Assembly (NCBI RefSeq): GCF_014385065.1
Contig: NZ_JACRTA010000002.1
Span: 434,001-498,000 of the forward strand
From: Lentihominibacter hominis
GTDB lineage: Bacteria > Bacillota > Clostridia > Peptostreptococcales > Anaerovoracaceae
DNA length: 64,000 nucleotides
Direction: 5' to 3'
A program made the translations under genes and the position numbers. Below are positions 55,575 to 64,000 of the stretch, piece by piece (position 1 is the stretch's first letter; every line of letters starts with the position of its first letter). The notes beneath the pieces are model-generated. The model did not search any database. It had not been told where the DNA came from and saw nothing but the letters and a program-made list of their open reading frames with translations.

Positions 55575-56330
55575 ATGAAACTGATTTCTTGGAATGTAAA
55601 CGGGATAAGAGCGGTTATGGGCAAGGGATTTCTTGAATTTGCCCACAATCAGGATGCAGATATACTTTGTGTTCAGGAGACTAAAATGCAGGAGGGACAG
55701 GCAGAAGTACCGCTGAAAAATTATCATCAGTACTGGTGTTCAGCGGAAAGGAAGGGATATTCAGGAACAGCGGTGTTTTCTAAGGAAGAACCCATATCCG
55801 TATCATACGGCATTGGGATAGATGAACACGATCGCGAGGGGAGAGTCATAACAGCCGAATATGATGGCTTTTATCTTGTTAATGTGTATGTTCCCAATTC
55901 ACAGGATGGACTTAAAAGACTTGACTACAGAATGAAATGGGAAGACGATTTTCTGGCGTATTTGAAAAAACTTGAGGAGTTTAAGCCTGTTATCGCGTGC
56001 GGAGATTTTAATGTGGCACATAAGGAGATCGATCTTAAGAATCCGAAAACCAACAGAAAAAATGCCGGATTCTCGGATGAAGAACGCGGCAAAATGACTC
56101 AGCTTCAGGAAGCTGGATTCACGGACACTTTCAGATATTTTTACCCCGATAAAGAAGGCATATATTCATGGTGGAGCTATCGTTTCAATGCCAGAAAGAA
56201 TAATGCGGGATGGCGTATTGACTATTTTCTTACGTCAAAGTCTCTGGATGATAAACTGAAAAAAGCAGAAATCCTCACCGATGTTTACGGCAGCGATCAC
56301 TGCCCTGTATTGCTTGAGATAGAAATATGA
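55575..56330 (+). CDS. xth: Exodeoxyribonuclease III
   Basis: A 251-residue AP endonuclease/3'-5' exonuclease. [10 protein letters not shown] (residues 4-13), LCVQETKMQ with catalytic Glu (about 36), GDFNVAH (about 142-148), [19 protein letters not shown] (about 196-214) and the terminal GSDHCPV (about 240-246) are all present. It acts in base-excision repair. The ribosome site is AGGGGAGG. Confidence 0.93.
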   Translation: MKLISWNVNGIRAVMGKGFLEFAHNQDADILCVQETKMQEGQAEVPLKNYHQYWCSAERKGYSGTAVFSKEEPISVSYGIGIDEHDREGRVITAEYDGFYLVNVYVPNSQDGLKRLDYRMKWEDDFLAYLKKLEEFKPVIACGDFNVAHKEIDLKNPKTNRKNAGFSDEERGKMTQLQEAGFTDTFRYFYPDKEGIYSWWSYRFNARKNNAGWRIDYFLTSKSLDDKLKKAEILTDVYGSDHCPVLLEIEI

Positions 56331-56336
56331 TATTCT

Positions 56337-57374
56337 CTACACCATACCGATAAAATGCTGTACCAGCAGCGAGATTACAGCTACGACAAACCAGCAGCAT
56401 AATCCTAAAATCATAGGCTTCAGACCATTGGTCAGAAGCTTTTTTAGGTTGGTGTTTATTCCTATCGCCGTCATGGCCATAATAATCATGAACTTTCCTA
56501 CAGCAACAAGTGTCTCGGATACTGATGCGGCAATAGGCAGGAATGTATTGAGTATAGCAGTCAGTACGAAACCGAGAACAAACCAAGGGAAAACTTTGAT
56601 GAAGCTGAAATTATTGTCATCACTTGCAGTTTCCTCTGTCTTGGAGCGAGAAATCTTATGAGTGGTATATACTGCCAGAACAAGTGTGATAGGCACAATC
56701 ATAAGTGTTCTGGTGAGCTTTACTATAGTAGCAAAAGCGAGGGCTGTATTATTGCCTGCGGCGCTGCTCCATGAAGCTCCGGCAGCTACTACAGAGCTTG
56801 TATCGTTTATGGCGGTGCCTGCCCACATTCCGAAGCCGGTATCACTGAGATCCAAAAGATGGCCCAGAGCAGGGAAGATGAATACAGCAATTATATTGAA
56901 AAGGAATATTGTGGAAATAGCTTGGGCTACATCCTCGTCTTTAGCTCTGATAACAGGAGCTGTTGCAGCGATGGCAGAACCTCCGCATATGGAAGTGCCG
57001 ACACCGATTAAAGTGGTTATATCTCCATCGGTTTTAAGAAGTCTTCCCATAATATAAGCTGTTATAAACGAAGATGTGAGAGTAAACAGCATTACGAGAA
57101 GAGACTGGCCGCCTACCTTTATAACGTTAAACAGATTCATCTCAAAGCCCAGAAGTATTATAGAGTACTGAAGTATATATTTTGATGTGAATTTTATGCC
57201 CTTTTCCAGCTTTTCGGGTCTTTTGAAAAAGGCTATTATCATGCCTATCAATATACCGAAGACCGGTCCGCCGATTATGGGAAATTTCATTCCCAAAAGC
57301 CATGCAGGTATAGCTGTTATAAAGCAGAATATAATACCGATTAATGTTTCTTTTTCAAAAAATTTATTTTTCAT
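56337..57374 (-). CDS. YeiH family membrane protein (putative sulfate exporter)
   Basis: A 345-residue protein with ten to eleven hydrophobic segments. GVGTSICGGSAIAATAPVI (about residues 123-141) and AGTAINDTSSVVAAG (about 183-197) are YeiH/DUF0324 hallmarks. It is annotated as a sulfate exporter family; transport is not shown here. AAAGGAGAT precedes the ATG. It converges with xth, six bases apart. Confidence 0.87.
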   Translation of the reverse strand: MKNKFFEKETLIGIIFCFITAIPAWLLGMKFPIIGGPVFGILIGMIIAFFKRPEKLEKGIKFTSKYILQYSIILLGFEMNLFNVIKVGGQSLLVMLFTLTSSFITAYIMGRLLKTDGDITTLIGVGTSICGGSAIAATAPVIRAKDEDVAQAISTIFLFNIIAVFIFPALGHLLDLSDTGFGMWAGTAINDTSSVVAAGASWSSAAGNNTALAFATIVKLTRTLMIVPITLVLAVYTTHKISRSKTEETASDDNNFSFIKVFPWFVLGFVLTAILNTFLPIAASVSETLVAVGKFMIIMAMTAIGINTNLKKLLTNGLKPMILGLCCWFVVAVISLLVQHFIGMV

Positions 57375-57453
57375 GTAATAATCTCCTTTGTTCCACAGAA
57401 AATATTAAAACATTTCAGAGATTTTGTAAAGCAGGTTTATAAATAAAAAAGTA

Positions 57454-57482
57454 TTGACATATACCGTACGGGGGTATACTAT
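57454..57482 (+). promoter_or_regulatory. Copper-operon promoter with CsoR-like operator
   Basis: TTGACA (57454-57459), 17 bases, TACTAT (57477-57482). The spacer holds the inverted repeat TATACC (57460-57465)/GGTATA (57473-57478) around a G-rich centre, like CsoR boxes. A repressor bound there would block RNA polymerase. Confidence 0.7.
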
Positions 57483-57521
57483 ATAAACGTAACAATAGAG
57501 GACAAAGGAGAATCGGTACTG

Positions 57522-57824
57522 ATGGATAATGAGAAAAATTGCTGTCATAAGACAAAGGAAAGGTCACCTCAGGAATATAAGAAACTTATCAACCGTCTGA
57601 GCAGAATAGAGGGGCAGATAAGGGGCATTAAAAAAATGGTAGAGGAAGATTCATACTGTACGGATATATTGATACAGGTGGCGGCGGTCAATGCAGCGCT
57701 GAACTCTTTTAATAAGGAATTACTGGCAAGTCACATAAAAACGTGTGTGGCAGATGATATAAGAGCGGGTAAGGATGATACTATAGACGAACTCGTTGAT
57801 ACTTTGCAGAAGTTGATGAAATGA
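57522..57824 (+). CDS. csoR: CsoR-type copper-sensing repressor
   Basis: A 100-residue DUF156 protein. The Cu(I) ligands fit: Cys in DSYCTDIL (about 46), then His and Cys in ASHIKTC (about 71 and 75). LINRLSRIEGQIRGIKKMVEED is the family start. It represses the operon until copper binds. The position directly before a Cu ATPase and an operator-like promoter support the call. Confidence 0.9.
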   Translation: MDNEKNCCHKTKERSPQEYKKLINRLSRIEGQIRGIKKMVEEDSYCTDILIQVAAVNAALNSFNKELLASHIKTCVADDIRAGKDDTIDELVDTLQKLMK

Positions 57825-57837
57825 GGAGGAGATCATA

Positions 57838-60369
57838 TTGAAACAATATAATGTTACAGGGATGAGCTGCGCTGCCTGCAGCAGCAGAGTTGAAAAGGCG
57901 GTGAGCAAAGTTCCGGGCGTCGAGAGCTGTTCTGTAAGTCTTTTGACTAATTCTATGGGTGTAGAAGGCACGGCTTCTCCCGATGAAATAATATCGGCAG
58001 TTGAGAGGGCAGGATATGAAGCTGCGGAGAAAGGATCTTCTGACGCTATAAATGATGCGACAGCAGATTCATATGAAAATAATATGCTCAAAGATACGGA
58101 AACGCCGGCTCTTAAGAAAAGGCTTATAGCATCAGTATCAGTACTGGCTGTACTCATGTACTTTTCCATGGGAGCCATGATGTGGGGATGGCCTCTGCCG
58201 GGATTTTTGGAAGGAAATCATGAGGCTATGGGTATTTTGCAACTCATATTGTCTGCAGTTATCATGGTTATAAATCAGAAGTTTTTTATAAGCGGATTTA
58301 AAAGTTTATGGCACAGATCTCCAAATATGGACACTCTCGTGGCTTTAGGATCGGGGGCAGCCTTTGTGTATAGCACATATGCGCTGTTTGCTATGACCGG
58401 CGCTCAGATAGATGCGGATATGGATTCAGTAATGAAATATATGCACGAATTTTACTTTGAGTCAGCAGCCATGATTTTAGCTCTAATAACAGTGGGAAAG
58501 ATGTTGGAAGCAAGGTCAAAGGGGAAGACGACTGATGCTTTGAAAGGTCTCATGAAATTGGCGCCAAAAAGTGCGGTTATTCTTAAAGATGGAATAGAAA
58601 TGCAGGTACCCGTGAAGCAGGTAAAGAAGGGCGATATATTTGTGGTTCGTCCCGGAGAGAATATTCCTGTGGACGGAGTTGTAAAGGACGGTATCAGTGC
58701 AGTAAATGAGTCGGCTCTTACAGGGGAGAGTATTCCTGTAGATAAAGGGCCGGAGGATACAGTTTCAGCTGCTACTATAAATCAGTCAGGCTTTCTCAAA
58801 TGTGAGGCTACGAGAGTTGGAGAAGATACGACTCTGTCACAGATAATAAAAATGGTAAGTGAAGCAGCTGCTACGAAAGCGCCTATAGCTAAAGTAGCAG
58901 ATAAAGTTTCAGGAGTATTTGTTCCGGCTGTCATAGCTATTGCTGCGGTTACTGTAATAGGCTGGCTTATAGCAGGGCAGACTATAGGTTTTGCTTTAGC
59001 CAGAGGTATATCTGTGTTGGTGATAAGTTGTCCGTGTGCATTAGGACTTGCTACACCGGTAGCTATAATGGTAGGAAACGGAATAGGGGCTAAAAACGGT
59101 ATTCTTTTTAAAACTGCAGTTTCCCTTGAAGAAACGGGAAAAATGCAGATAGTAGCTTTGGATAAGACGGGGACCATTACAAAGGGTGAACCGAGGGTTA
59201 CTGATATAGTAGTATCTTCGTCTGTAACGGAAGAAAGTCTTTTGCATTATGCTTATTCGCTTGAGATAAAGAGTGAACATCCTCTTGCTAAAGCGGTGGT
59301 TGAGATGGCAGAGGAAAAGGGTGTAAAGGCAGAAGAGGTATCGGAGTTTAAGATTATGCCCGGAAACGGACTGTCTGCCCGAATGAATGGCGCTTTGATT
59401 GTGGGTGGAAGTCTCAGCTTTGCACAGAGCAGCATGGGAGTATCTGTTGATTTGAGAAATAAAGCCGACAGACTTGCTCGTGAAGGAAAGACTCCGTTGT
59501 TTTTCGGAAAAGACGGTGATGTTTTAGGTATGATAGCTGTTGCCGATGTAATAAAAGAAGACAGTCATAAAGCTGTGAAACAGCTTCAGAATATGGGAAT
59601 AAAAGTCGTGATGATAACAGGCGACAATGAGCAGACGGCGAAAGCTATAGGAAAGCAGGCCGGAGTGGATCAGGTGATAGCCGGAGTACTTCCTGAAGGC
59701 AAAGAAGAAGCGATACGCGGCCTTCAGGAAGAAGGAAAGACAGCTATGGTGGGAGACGGGATTAATGATGCTCCTGCGCTCACAAGAGCTAATATGGGTA
59801 TAGCTATAGGTGCGGGTACAGATGTGGCTATAGATGCAGCTGATGTGGTACTGATGAACAGTAGTCTTATGGATGTGCCTACAGCCATAAGACTCAGTAG
59901 ACTGACTTTAAGGAATATACATCAGAATCTATTTTGGGCCTTTATATACAATGTAATCGGCATTCCTTTAGCAGCAGGAGTATGGATACATCTTCTGGGC
60001 TGGCAGCTGAATCCTATGTTTGCAGCAGCAGCTATGAGTTTGTCAAGTTTCTGTGTCGTAACTAATGCACTGACATTAAATCTGTTCAATATACGCAATA
60101 CAAAACATGACCATAAGAGGAAAAATAAACATAAACAAGTAAAAGAGGAGGAAATAACAATGGAAAAAACTATTAGAATTGAAGGAATGATGTGCCAGCA
60201 CTGCGAGGCGACAGTGAAAAAGACTCTTGAAGAGTTGGATGGTGTAAAGAGTGCGCAGGTAAGCCATGAGAAAGGAACAGCTGTCGTTGATATGGTATCT
60301 CCGTTGTCTGATAATGTGCTTAAGAAAGCCGTGGAAGATAAGGATTATAAAGTGACTTCCATAGAATAA
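57838..60369 (+). CDS. copA: Copper-exporting P1B-type ATPase with fused C-terminal CopZ domain
   Basis: An 843-residue pump. It has an N-terminal heavy-metal domain with GMSCAAC (about 8-14), TGES (about 301), membrane CPC motif SCPCALG (about 398-404), DKTGT with the phosphorylated Asp (about 441-445) and GDGINDAPAL (about 640-649). After the usual C-terminus comes a Lys/His linker (HDHKRKNKHKQVKEEE) and a second heavy-metal domain, MMCQHCEATV. TTG 57838 follows GAGGAGGAG. Most homologues end before the second domain. See the internal CopZ start at 60160. Confidence 0.92.
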   Translation: MKQYNVTGMSCAACSSRVEKAVSKVPGVESCSVSLLTNSMGVEGTASPDEIISAVERAGYEAAEKGSSDAINDATADSYENNMLKDTETPALKKRLIASVSVLAVLMYFSMGAMMWGWPLPGFLEGNHEAMGILQLILSAVIMVINQKFFISGFKSLWHRSPNMDTLVALGSGAAFVYSTYALFAMTGAQIDADMDSVMKYMHEFYFESAAMILALITVGKMLEARSKGKTTDALKGLMKLAPKSAVILKDGIEMQVPVKQVKKGDIFVVRPGENIPVDGVVKDGISAVNESALTGESIPVDKGPEDTVSAATINQSGFLKCEATRVGEDTTLSQIIKMVSEAAATKAPIAKVADKVSGVFVPAVIAIAAVTVIGWLIAGQTIGFALARGISVLVISCPCALGLATPVAIMVGNGIGAKNGILFKTAVSLEETGKMQIVALDKTGTITKGEPRVTDIVVSSSVTEESLLHYAYSLEIKSEHPLAKAVVEMAEEKGVKAEEVSEFKIMPGNGLSARMNGALIVGGSLSFAQSSMGVSVDLRNKADRLAREGKTPLFFGKDGDVLGMIAVADVIKEDSHKAVKQLQNMGIKVVMITGDNEQTAKAIGKQAGVDQVIAGVLPEGKEEAIRGLQEEGKTAMVGDGINDAPALTRANMGIAIGAGTDVAIDAADVVLMNSSLMDVPTAIRLSRLTLRNIHQNLFWAFIYNVIGIPLAAGVWIHLLGWQLNPMFAAAAMSLSSFCVVTNALTLNLFNIRNTKHDHKRKNKHKQVKEEEITMEKTIRIEGMMCQHCEATVKKTLEELDGVKSAQVSHEKGTAVVDMVSPLSDNVLKKAVEDKDYKVTSIE
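60160..60369 (+). CDS. copZ: Possible separately initiated CopZ copper chaperone (in frame inside copA)
   Basis: In-frame ATG at 60160 with GAGGAGG at 60145-60151, ideal spacing. The product would be 69 residues, a complete HMA domain with MCQHC, the form of free CopZ. Both a fused and a free form could be made from one gene. Not proven from sequence. Confidence 0.55.
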   Translation: MEKTIRIEGMMCQHCEATVKKTLEELDGVKSAQVSHEKGTAVVDMVSPLSDNVLKKAVEDKDYKVTSIE

Positions 60370-60430
60370 TTTCTTTAGTTGTTATTTTTTTCAGACACTG
60401 TAAATATAATATCTCAGGTGGTGATATTAT

Positions 60431-61240
60431 ATGATTATTATGGTGAGAAAAAGAGGTATTCTTAAAATGCTTGGTACTGTAGCCGCGGCAGGGGTATTCG
60501 CCGCGGCTCTTTTTGCCGGTGTAAACGTGGCAAAGGAGAAATCTGTAAATACTGTTGCTGACGGAAATTGGGGACTGAGTTTTCAGCAGGAAGGGGAAGC
60601 TCCGGTAGCTAATGCTACTGCTGAGTATTTGGCTGAGTATAATGCTTTTTATGCGGAAAAGACAGATAAGAAAGTTCTTTATCTCACCTTTGATGCAGGA
60701 TATGAGAATGGATATACGGGAAAAATATTGGACGTATTGAAAAAACATAATGTAAAAGCTACTTTTTTTCTGGTGGGGAATTATATAGAAACGAGTCCGG
60801 ATCTTGTTAAAAGAATGGTAAAAGAAGGACATTTAGTCGGCAATCACACATATACACATCCCGATATGTCTGCAATATCTACAAAAGAGCAATTCGAAAA
60901 AGAGCTTAATCAGCTTGAAGAAAAGTATGAGGAAGTCACGGGAGAAAAAATGAAAAAGTATTACCGTCCTCCTCAGGGAAAATACAGTGAATCTAACCTT
61001 AAGATGGCTGAAGAAATGGGATATAAAACTATATTTTGGAGCCTTGCGTACGTAGATTGGTATGAGTCTGATCAGCCTACTAAAGAAGAAGCTTTTGATA
61101 AACTTATACCAAGACTTCATCCCGGAGCAATAGTTTTGCTGCACAGCACATCCAAAACAAATAGTGAGATACTGGATGAGCTTTTAACAAAATGGGAGGA
61201 AATGGGATATGAATTTAAATCTACCGAAGAACTGAAATAG
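60431..61240 (+). CDS. PdaA-like polysaccharide deacetylase
   Basis: A 269-residue exported NodB-type deacetylase. It has a signal/anchor (about residues 14-35), LYLTFDAGYENGYTGKIL (about 80-97) with the metal/catalytic Asp, NHTYTHPDM (about 138-146, HxxxH metal site) and YRPPQGKYSE. FDAGYENGYT closely follows PdaA, the enzyme for muramic-delta-lactam in spore cortex. Spore context is inferred from this likeness and the exosporium-type gene. Confidence 0.87.
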   Translation: MIIMVRKRGILKMLGTVAAAGVFAAALFAGVNVAKEKSVNTVADGNWGLSFQQEGEAPVANATAEYLAEYNAFYAEKTDKKVLYLTFDAGYENGYTGKILDVLKKHNVKATFFLVGNYIETSPDLVKRMVKEGHLVGNHTYTHPDMSAISTKEQFEKELNQLEEKYEEVTGEKMKKYYRPPQGKYSESNLKMAEEMGYKTIFWSLAYVDWYESDQPTKEEAFDKLIPRLHPGAIVLLHSTSKTNSEILDELLTKWEEMGYEFKSTEELK

Positions 61241-61342
61241 AGATTTTGACTTTCTGCATTAACAAATTGCTGTTAATTTCAGGTATATTATTGTAAAATA
61301 CATATTAAGAAATATATTTTGATTTGCAGGGAGGAGAAGGCA

Positions 61343-61498
61343 ATGCCATTATTGATACTGTTGGGAATAATTGTTGCTGTAATAGCTACAGTTATATTTA
61401 AGATCAATAAGATACAGTCAGACAGATTTATACAGATGGCTAAAAAGGCGAAACAGGCCGATGATGCAAATGATTCGGCTGAAGATAATAATAAATAA
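61343..61498 (+). CDS. Small membrane protein, 51 aa
   Basis: MPLLILLGIIVAVIATVIF forms one membrane segment, followed by a basic then acidic tail ending AEDNNK. The ribosome site GGGAGGAGAAGG is strong and well spaced from ATG 61343. I do not recognise it. Confidence 0.65.
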   Translation: MPLLILLGIIVAVIATVIFKINKIQSDRFIQMAKKAKQADDANDSAEDNNK

Positions 61499-61558
61499 GT
61501 AACGAAATGGAGTCTCTTTTCATATTATAAATCATGCATATGAAAGGAGATTTTTTTT

Positions 61559-61834
61559 ATGGCAAATTGTAATTGGTGTGCCGGCCGTCCGGCATTTAAT
61601 ATAACATGTGAAAATTGTGAATTTACTAGACCTAATCACTGTGGTTGTGGCTGCGGATGTGAGTCTATAATCCCTGACTGTGGCTGCGGCTGCGGATGTG
61701 AGGATGATTATGATTGTGGCTGCGGATGTGGCTGCGGATGTTCGAATTCGAATACAGGAACTGCGTGGACATCTGACAGATGCTGCTCTTCATCTGCAAG
61801 CTGTAATTGCGGATGTGGCTGTGGATGCAGATAG
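61559..61834 (+). CDS. Cysteine-rich CGCGC repeat protein, 91 aa
   Basis: About 24 of 91 residues are Cys. Four blocks of alternating Cys-Gly (CGCGCGC) occur at about residues 28-35, 41-48, 53-62 and 83-90. No signal peptide. AAAGGAGA precedes the ATG. It could be a spore-coat or metal-binding protein, or a peptide that is post-translationally modified. None is supported beyond composition. Confidence 0.75.
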   Translation: MANCNWCAGRPAFNITCENCEFTRPNHCGCGCGCESIIPDCGCGCGCEDDYDCGCGCGCGCSNSNTGTAWTSDRCCSSSASCNCGCGCGCR

Positions 61835-61890
61835 TGATCGCTATGGATAAAGCAGCGTGTCTTTATTGAACACGCGCAAATATCAATTGA

Positions 61891-61929
61891 CGGAGCATAT
61901 GTCAGAGCATATGCTCCGTTTTATAATTT
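61891..61929 (+). terminator. Terminator after the CGCGC protein
   Basis: CGGAGCATATG (61891-61901) pairs perfectly with CATATGCTCCG (61908-61918), then T-rich. An additional GCGTGT/ACACGC hairpin is just upstream (about 61854-61874). Confidence 0.85.
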
Positions 61930-62125
61930 TTGACATTATATATTTGGTTTTATTTATTTATAATTTTGCTGTTCTGTTCAAAAAGTTTGGGAAGCAACAA
62001 AAAAACTTGCGCTGATTGCCGGGGCAACAACTGTATGAGAAAAATTAGTGTAACATTGTTATGGGTAGAAACATATTCCTTGTCCGTCTCTTGTACAAGT
62101 TGAGTTGAGAATGAGGAAGTTAAGT

Positions 62126-62315
62126 ATGTTTTATAAGAGAATGTCGTGTAAAGCCAAATTGTATTTTTTGTTATCTGTTGTTATTGTCATATGCATATTT
62201 TGATGACAGTGCAGCATCTACAGGCGATAATTCGAATATTATGATATGGACAGGCATTATGATGCCGGCAGCAGGTGGAGTAACAATATTTGTGCGAAAA
62301 AAATTTATAAAATAA
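62126..62315 (+). pseudogene. Frameshifted small sortase-type surface peptide
   Basis: The first frame (62126-62203) gives a basic start and a hydrophobic signal segment, then TGA. The next frame continues without a gap: AYFDDSAASTGDNSNIMIWT, a hydrophobic stretch and RKKFIK, stop at 62313. STGDNSN with a membrane helix and basic tail is like a sortase sorting signal. One base change in reading would join the halves. A broken small gene is the simplest view; sequencing error or programmed shift are alternatives. Confidence 0.45.
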
Positions 62316-62410
62316 TAAGATGATATTTATTGATCAGGAGATCGGAATATGATCCTGTCTTCTGATTTTTAAAGTATGGTACCTTTTCAGAGACGGAGGA
62401 GTATGCGGAT

Positions 62411-63223
62411 ATGATAAAAAAATTTTTTAATATTTTAATTATATTGAGTATCTTATGTACAGCCTGTCTGACTTTCACATCCTGTGGTACTGCTAAAACG
62501 GATGCCGAGTATTCTCCACGCCTTGAAAATATAAATGTAGATTCTTACAGTGAAGGTACGGAAGAAAGTCAATATGTAACAGTAGATCTCATATTTGACC
62601 GTCAGATAGCGGTAACGGATGATAAATGCGATAGTTTGAGGATAACTATAGCAGACCGTCGTATTGGGGATGATGAATACACGTTGGAGAAGGGGGATGA
62701 AAACAATACGGCAAGATTTAAGATTTCGGTAAGAGCTATAACAGAGGGAATACTTAGGATTCAGCCGGTCAAAGAAGATAAATCTGTTTCTGAAATACGA
62801 AGCGATGATAAAAAATATGCTGTATGGAATTTAAGTGCAGAAGCTATGATTCCATCGGGAGTAACATTGTCAACAGCAGAATCAGGGAATGGTAAGGTGG
62901 TGAAATCAGTAGATTCCTTTTGGAGTATACGAAGTATTGCATGGATAGGCCTCACAGAAAACGGCGAATTAATCCCGGTATCTGAAACCAGACCGCTGGA
63001 GATGCTGGATGGATATGCAGCAGTACATGGGCATGAATTTCTTGTGGAAAATGAAGATGATATTGCAGAGAATATAACGGAAACACTGAGTAATAATTAT
63101 GACAGCAAATATAGTTTTTCATGCGAGAAAAACCGTGTGACTGCCGAAAAAAAAGGTTCAGATGCGAAACTCGATATAGAGATTTATACATATAAAAAGA
63201 TTAATGGCGAACTGGTTCATTAA
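62411..63223 (+). CDS. Putative lipoprotein, 270 aa
   Basis: Signal peptide (IILSILCTACLTFTSCG) with lipobox-like TFTSC, Cys about residue 25. The mature part is beta-rich and unrecognised, with acidic segments. GGAGGAG precedes ATG 62411. It is followed by the surface-protein gene after 20 bases; the two may be an export pair. Confidence 0.75.
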   Translation: MIKKFFNILIILSILCTACLTFTSCGTAKTDAEYSPRLENINVDSYSEGTEESQYVTVDLIFDRQIAVTDDKCDSLRITIADRRIGDDEYTLEKGDENNTARFKISVRAITEGILRIQPVKEDKSVSEIRSDDKKYAVWNLSAEAMIPSGVTLSTAESGNGKVVKSVDSFWSIRSIAWIGLTENGELIPVSETRPLEMLDGYAAVHGHEFLVENEDDIAENITETLSNNYDSKYSFSCEKNRVTAEKKGSDAKLDIEIYTYKKINGELVH

Positions 63224-63243
63224 AAAGTATCGGAGGAGAGAAG

Positions 63244-64000
63244 ATGATGAAAAAAACAGCAAAAAGATGCCTGTTGTTAGCTCTGGTAATGGCGATAACA
63301 GGCGTTATGACATGTGCGGATTCTTTTGCGTATTTTCAGAGAGGGAGTGTAAATGTTTATGCAGGAAGGGGAAGCGTGTCAGTTACACAGGGCAGTTCGG
63401 CGTCAGTGAGTATTTCATTCTCACCGTCTTCAAGTAGACAGCTTCCGGGATGCGGTATGGCAGAGTGTCCGCAAATATGCGGTGAAAAAGATTGCCTTGA
63501 TGCAAATGGCGAATGCAAATGTGCCGGAACAGTTTATCAGACATATTATCCTACTGCCAGCGTATCTTCCAGCAATACAAGTGTGGCAACCGCATCTTAC
63601 AGAGGAGGAGCATTGTATATAAATGGAATATCTCCCGGCTCTGCCACGATAACAGTGAGAGCTTCTCTGCGGCAGTTTTCGAGTACATCCACAAGCATTA
63701 ATGTGACAGTAAGTGGAAGATCGGAAACGGCTACGTCAGGGACTTCCTCATCAGGGGGAGGCTCACAGGGAAAAGTTTCAGCTAAATCTGTAGATAAGAA
63801 AGATAAGAAGAATAAGAATGATGAAAGTACTAAAGCCAGAGAAAATGGTGAGACTGTGAAAAGCGACCGTGGTACCATAAATTTTGTTCAGATCTCTGAT
63901 GGCAAGATGGGAAAAGAGTATCTTGAAAAAATAATGGGCAAAAAAGAGTACGTGGATTTTCAAAAGAAAGATGAGTCAGATACAGTATTGTACACATGGG
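63244..64000 (+). CDS. Secreted surface protein with bacterial Ig-like region (incomplete at window end)
   Basis: The frame stays open to the window edge (at least 252 codons). It has a signal peptide (CLLLALVMAITGVMTCADSFA), a Ser-rich region, a Cys-rich loop (CGMAECPQICGEKDCL), and a Big-type strand pattern NTSVATASYRGGALYINGIS followed by GSATITV. A Gly/Ser then Lys/Asp-rich linker follows. GGAGGAGAGAAG precedes ATG 63244. Confidence 0.75.
   Translation, partial: MMKKTAKRCLLLALVMAITGVMTCADSFAYFQRGSVNVYAGRGSVSVTQGSSASVSISFSPSSSRQLPGCGMAECPQICGEKDCLDANGECKCAGTVYQTYYPTASVSSSNTSVATASYRGGALYINGISPGSATITVRASLRQFSSTSTSINVTVSGRSETATSGTSSSGGGSQGKVSAKSVDKKDKKNKNDESTKARENGETVKSDRGTINFVQISDGKMGKEYLEKIMGKKEYVDFQKKDESDTVLYTW

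Noticed and set aside
1..64000. rRNA, tRNA genes or tRNA attachment sites at element ends
   Set aside because: None seen; both elements sit in protein genes (collagen-like gene and Maff2).

Overview
The window looks like the chromosome of an anaerobic, probably gut-dwelling low-GC Firmicute (class Clostridia). Evidence: AT-rich host genes with strong GGAGG ribosome sites and frequent TTG/GTG starts, an anaerobic molybdenum aldehyde oxidoreductase behind a probable Moco riboswitch, a minimal SufC/SufB-type Fe-S system, a PdaA-type cortex deacetylase, and a Gly-X-Y collagen-like protein of the exosporium type. The genus cannot be fixed from sequence reading alone. No rRNA, tRNA or CRISPR array was seen.

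Layout. 1-10070 is host DNA: an unknown gene plus an MGMT-like protein, an acyltransferase, the Moco riboswitch and aldehyde oxidoreductase, a zinc-ribbon protein, a membrane protein/Lgt-like/GNAT cluster, an inverted membrane protein, and a GT2-TPR glycosyltransferase. The collagen-like gene starts at 10071 and is cut at about 10817. Its 3' end reappears at 50020-50253. Between lies a 39.2 kb, visibly more GC-rich integrative and conjugative element (ICE) of Tn1549/CTn-like gene order, carrying its own large serine recombinase at the right end. Joining the flanks at a shared GGC restores the Gly-X-Y frame.

Inside the ICE, a second element of about 13.0 kb (14586-27568) is inserted in the small Maff2 gene, between the VirD4 and VirB6 genes. 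This integrative mobilizable element (IME) has its own TndX-like serine recombinase, TnpW, DnaC-like ATPase, replication protein, MobC and relaxase, sigma factor, and a tetracycline cargo: a ribosomal protection gene with a Tn916-type leader/attenuator followed by the efflux gene tet(40). Joining the flanks at a shared AA restores Maff2. The window is therefore a three-level nest: host collagen gene, then ICE, then IME.

The ICE transfer region runs PcfB, VirD4, Maff2 (broken), VirB6, radical SAM protein, PrgI, VirB4, DNA methyltransferase, NlpC/P60, DUF4315, DUF4366, topoisomerase III, Cys-rich protein, an ArdA-ArdC-YodL antirestriction fusion and TTRAP. It is followed by a divergent relaxase/MobC pair. 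Two inverted copies of an oriT-like sequence flank the last part. An AT-rich cargo module at 44.8-46.4 kb holds a strong promoter, an 8-codon leader peptide, two terminator hairpins, a KTR protein and an RlmN/Cfr-family radical SAM methyltransferase. It looks like an antibiotic-inducible ribosome-modification cassette.

50254-64000 is host DNA again: an XRE regulator with a lipoprotein, flavin reductase, LMW phosphatase, PgeF, SufC/SufB, ExoIII, YeiH, a CsoR-CopA copper operon (CopA carries an in-frame CopZ with its own ribosome site), a PdaA-like deacetylase, a 24-cysteine CGCGC protein, a frameshifted small sortase-type substrate, a lipoprotein and a surface protein cut by the window edge.
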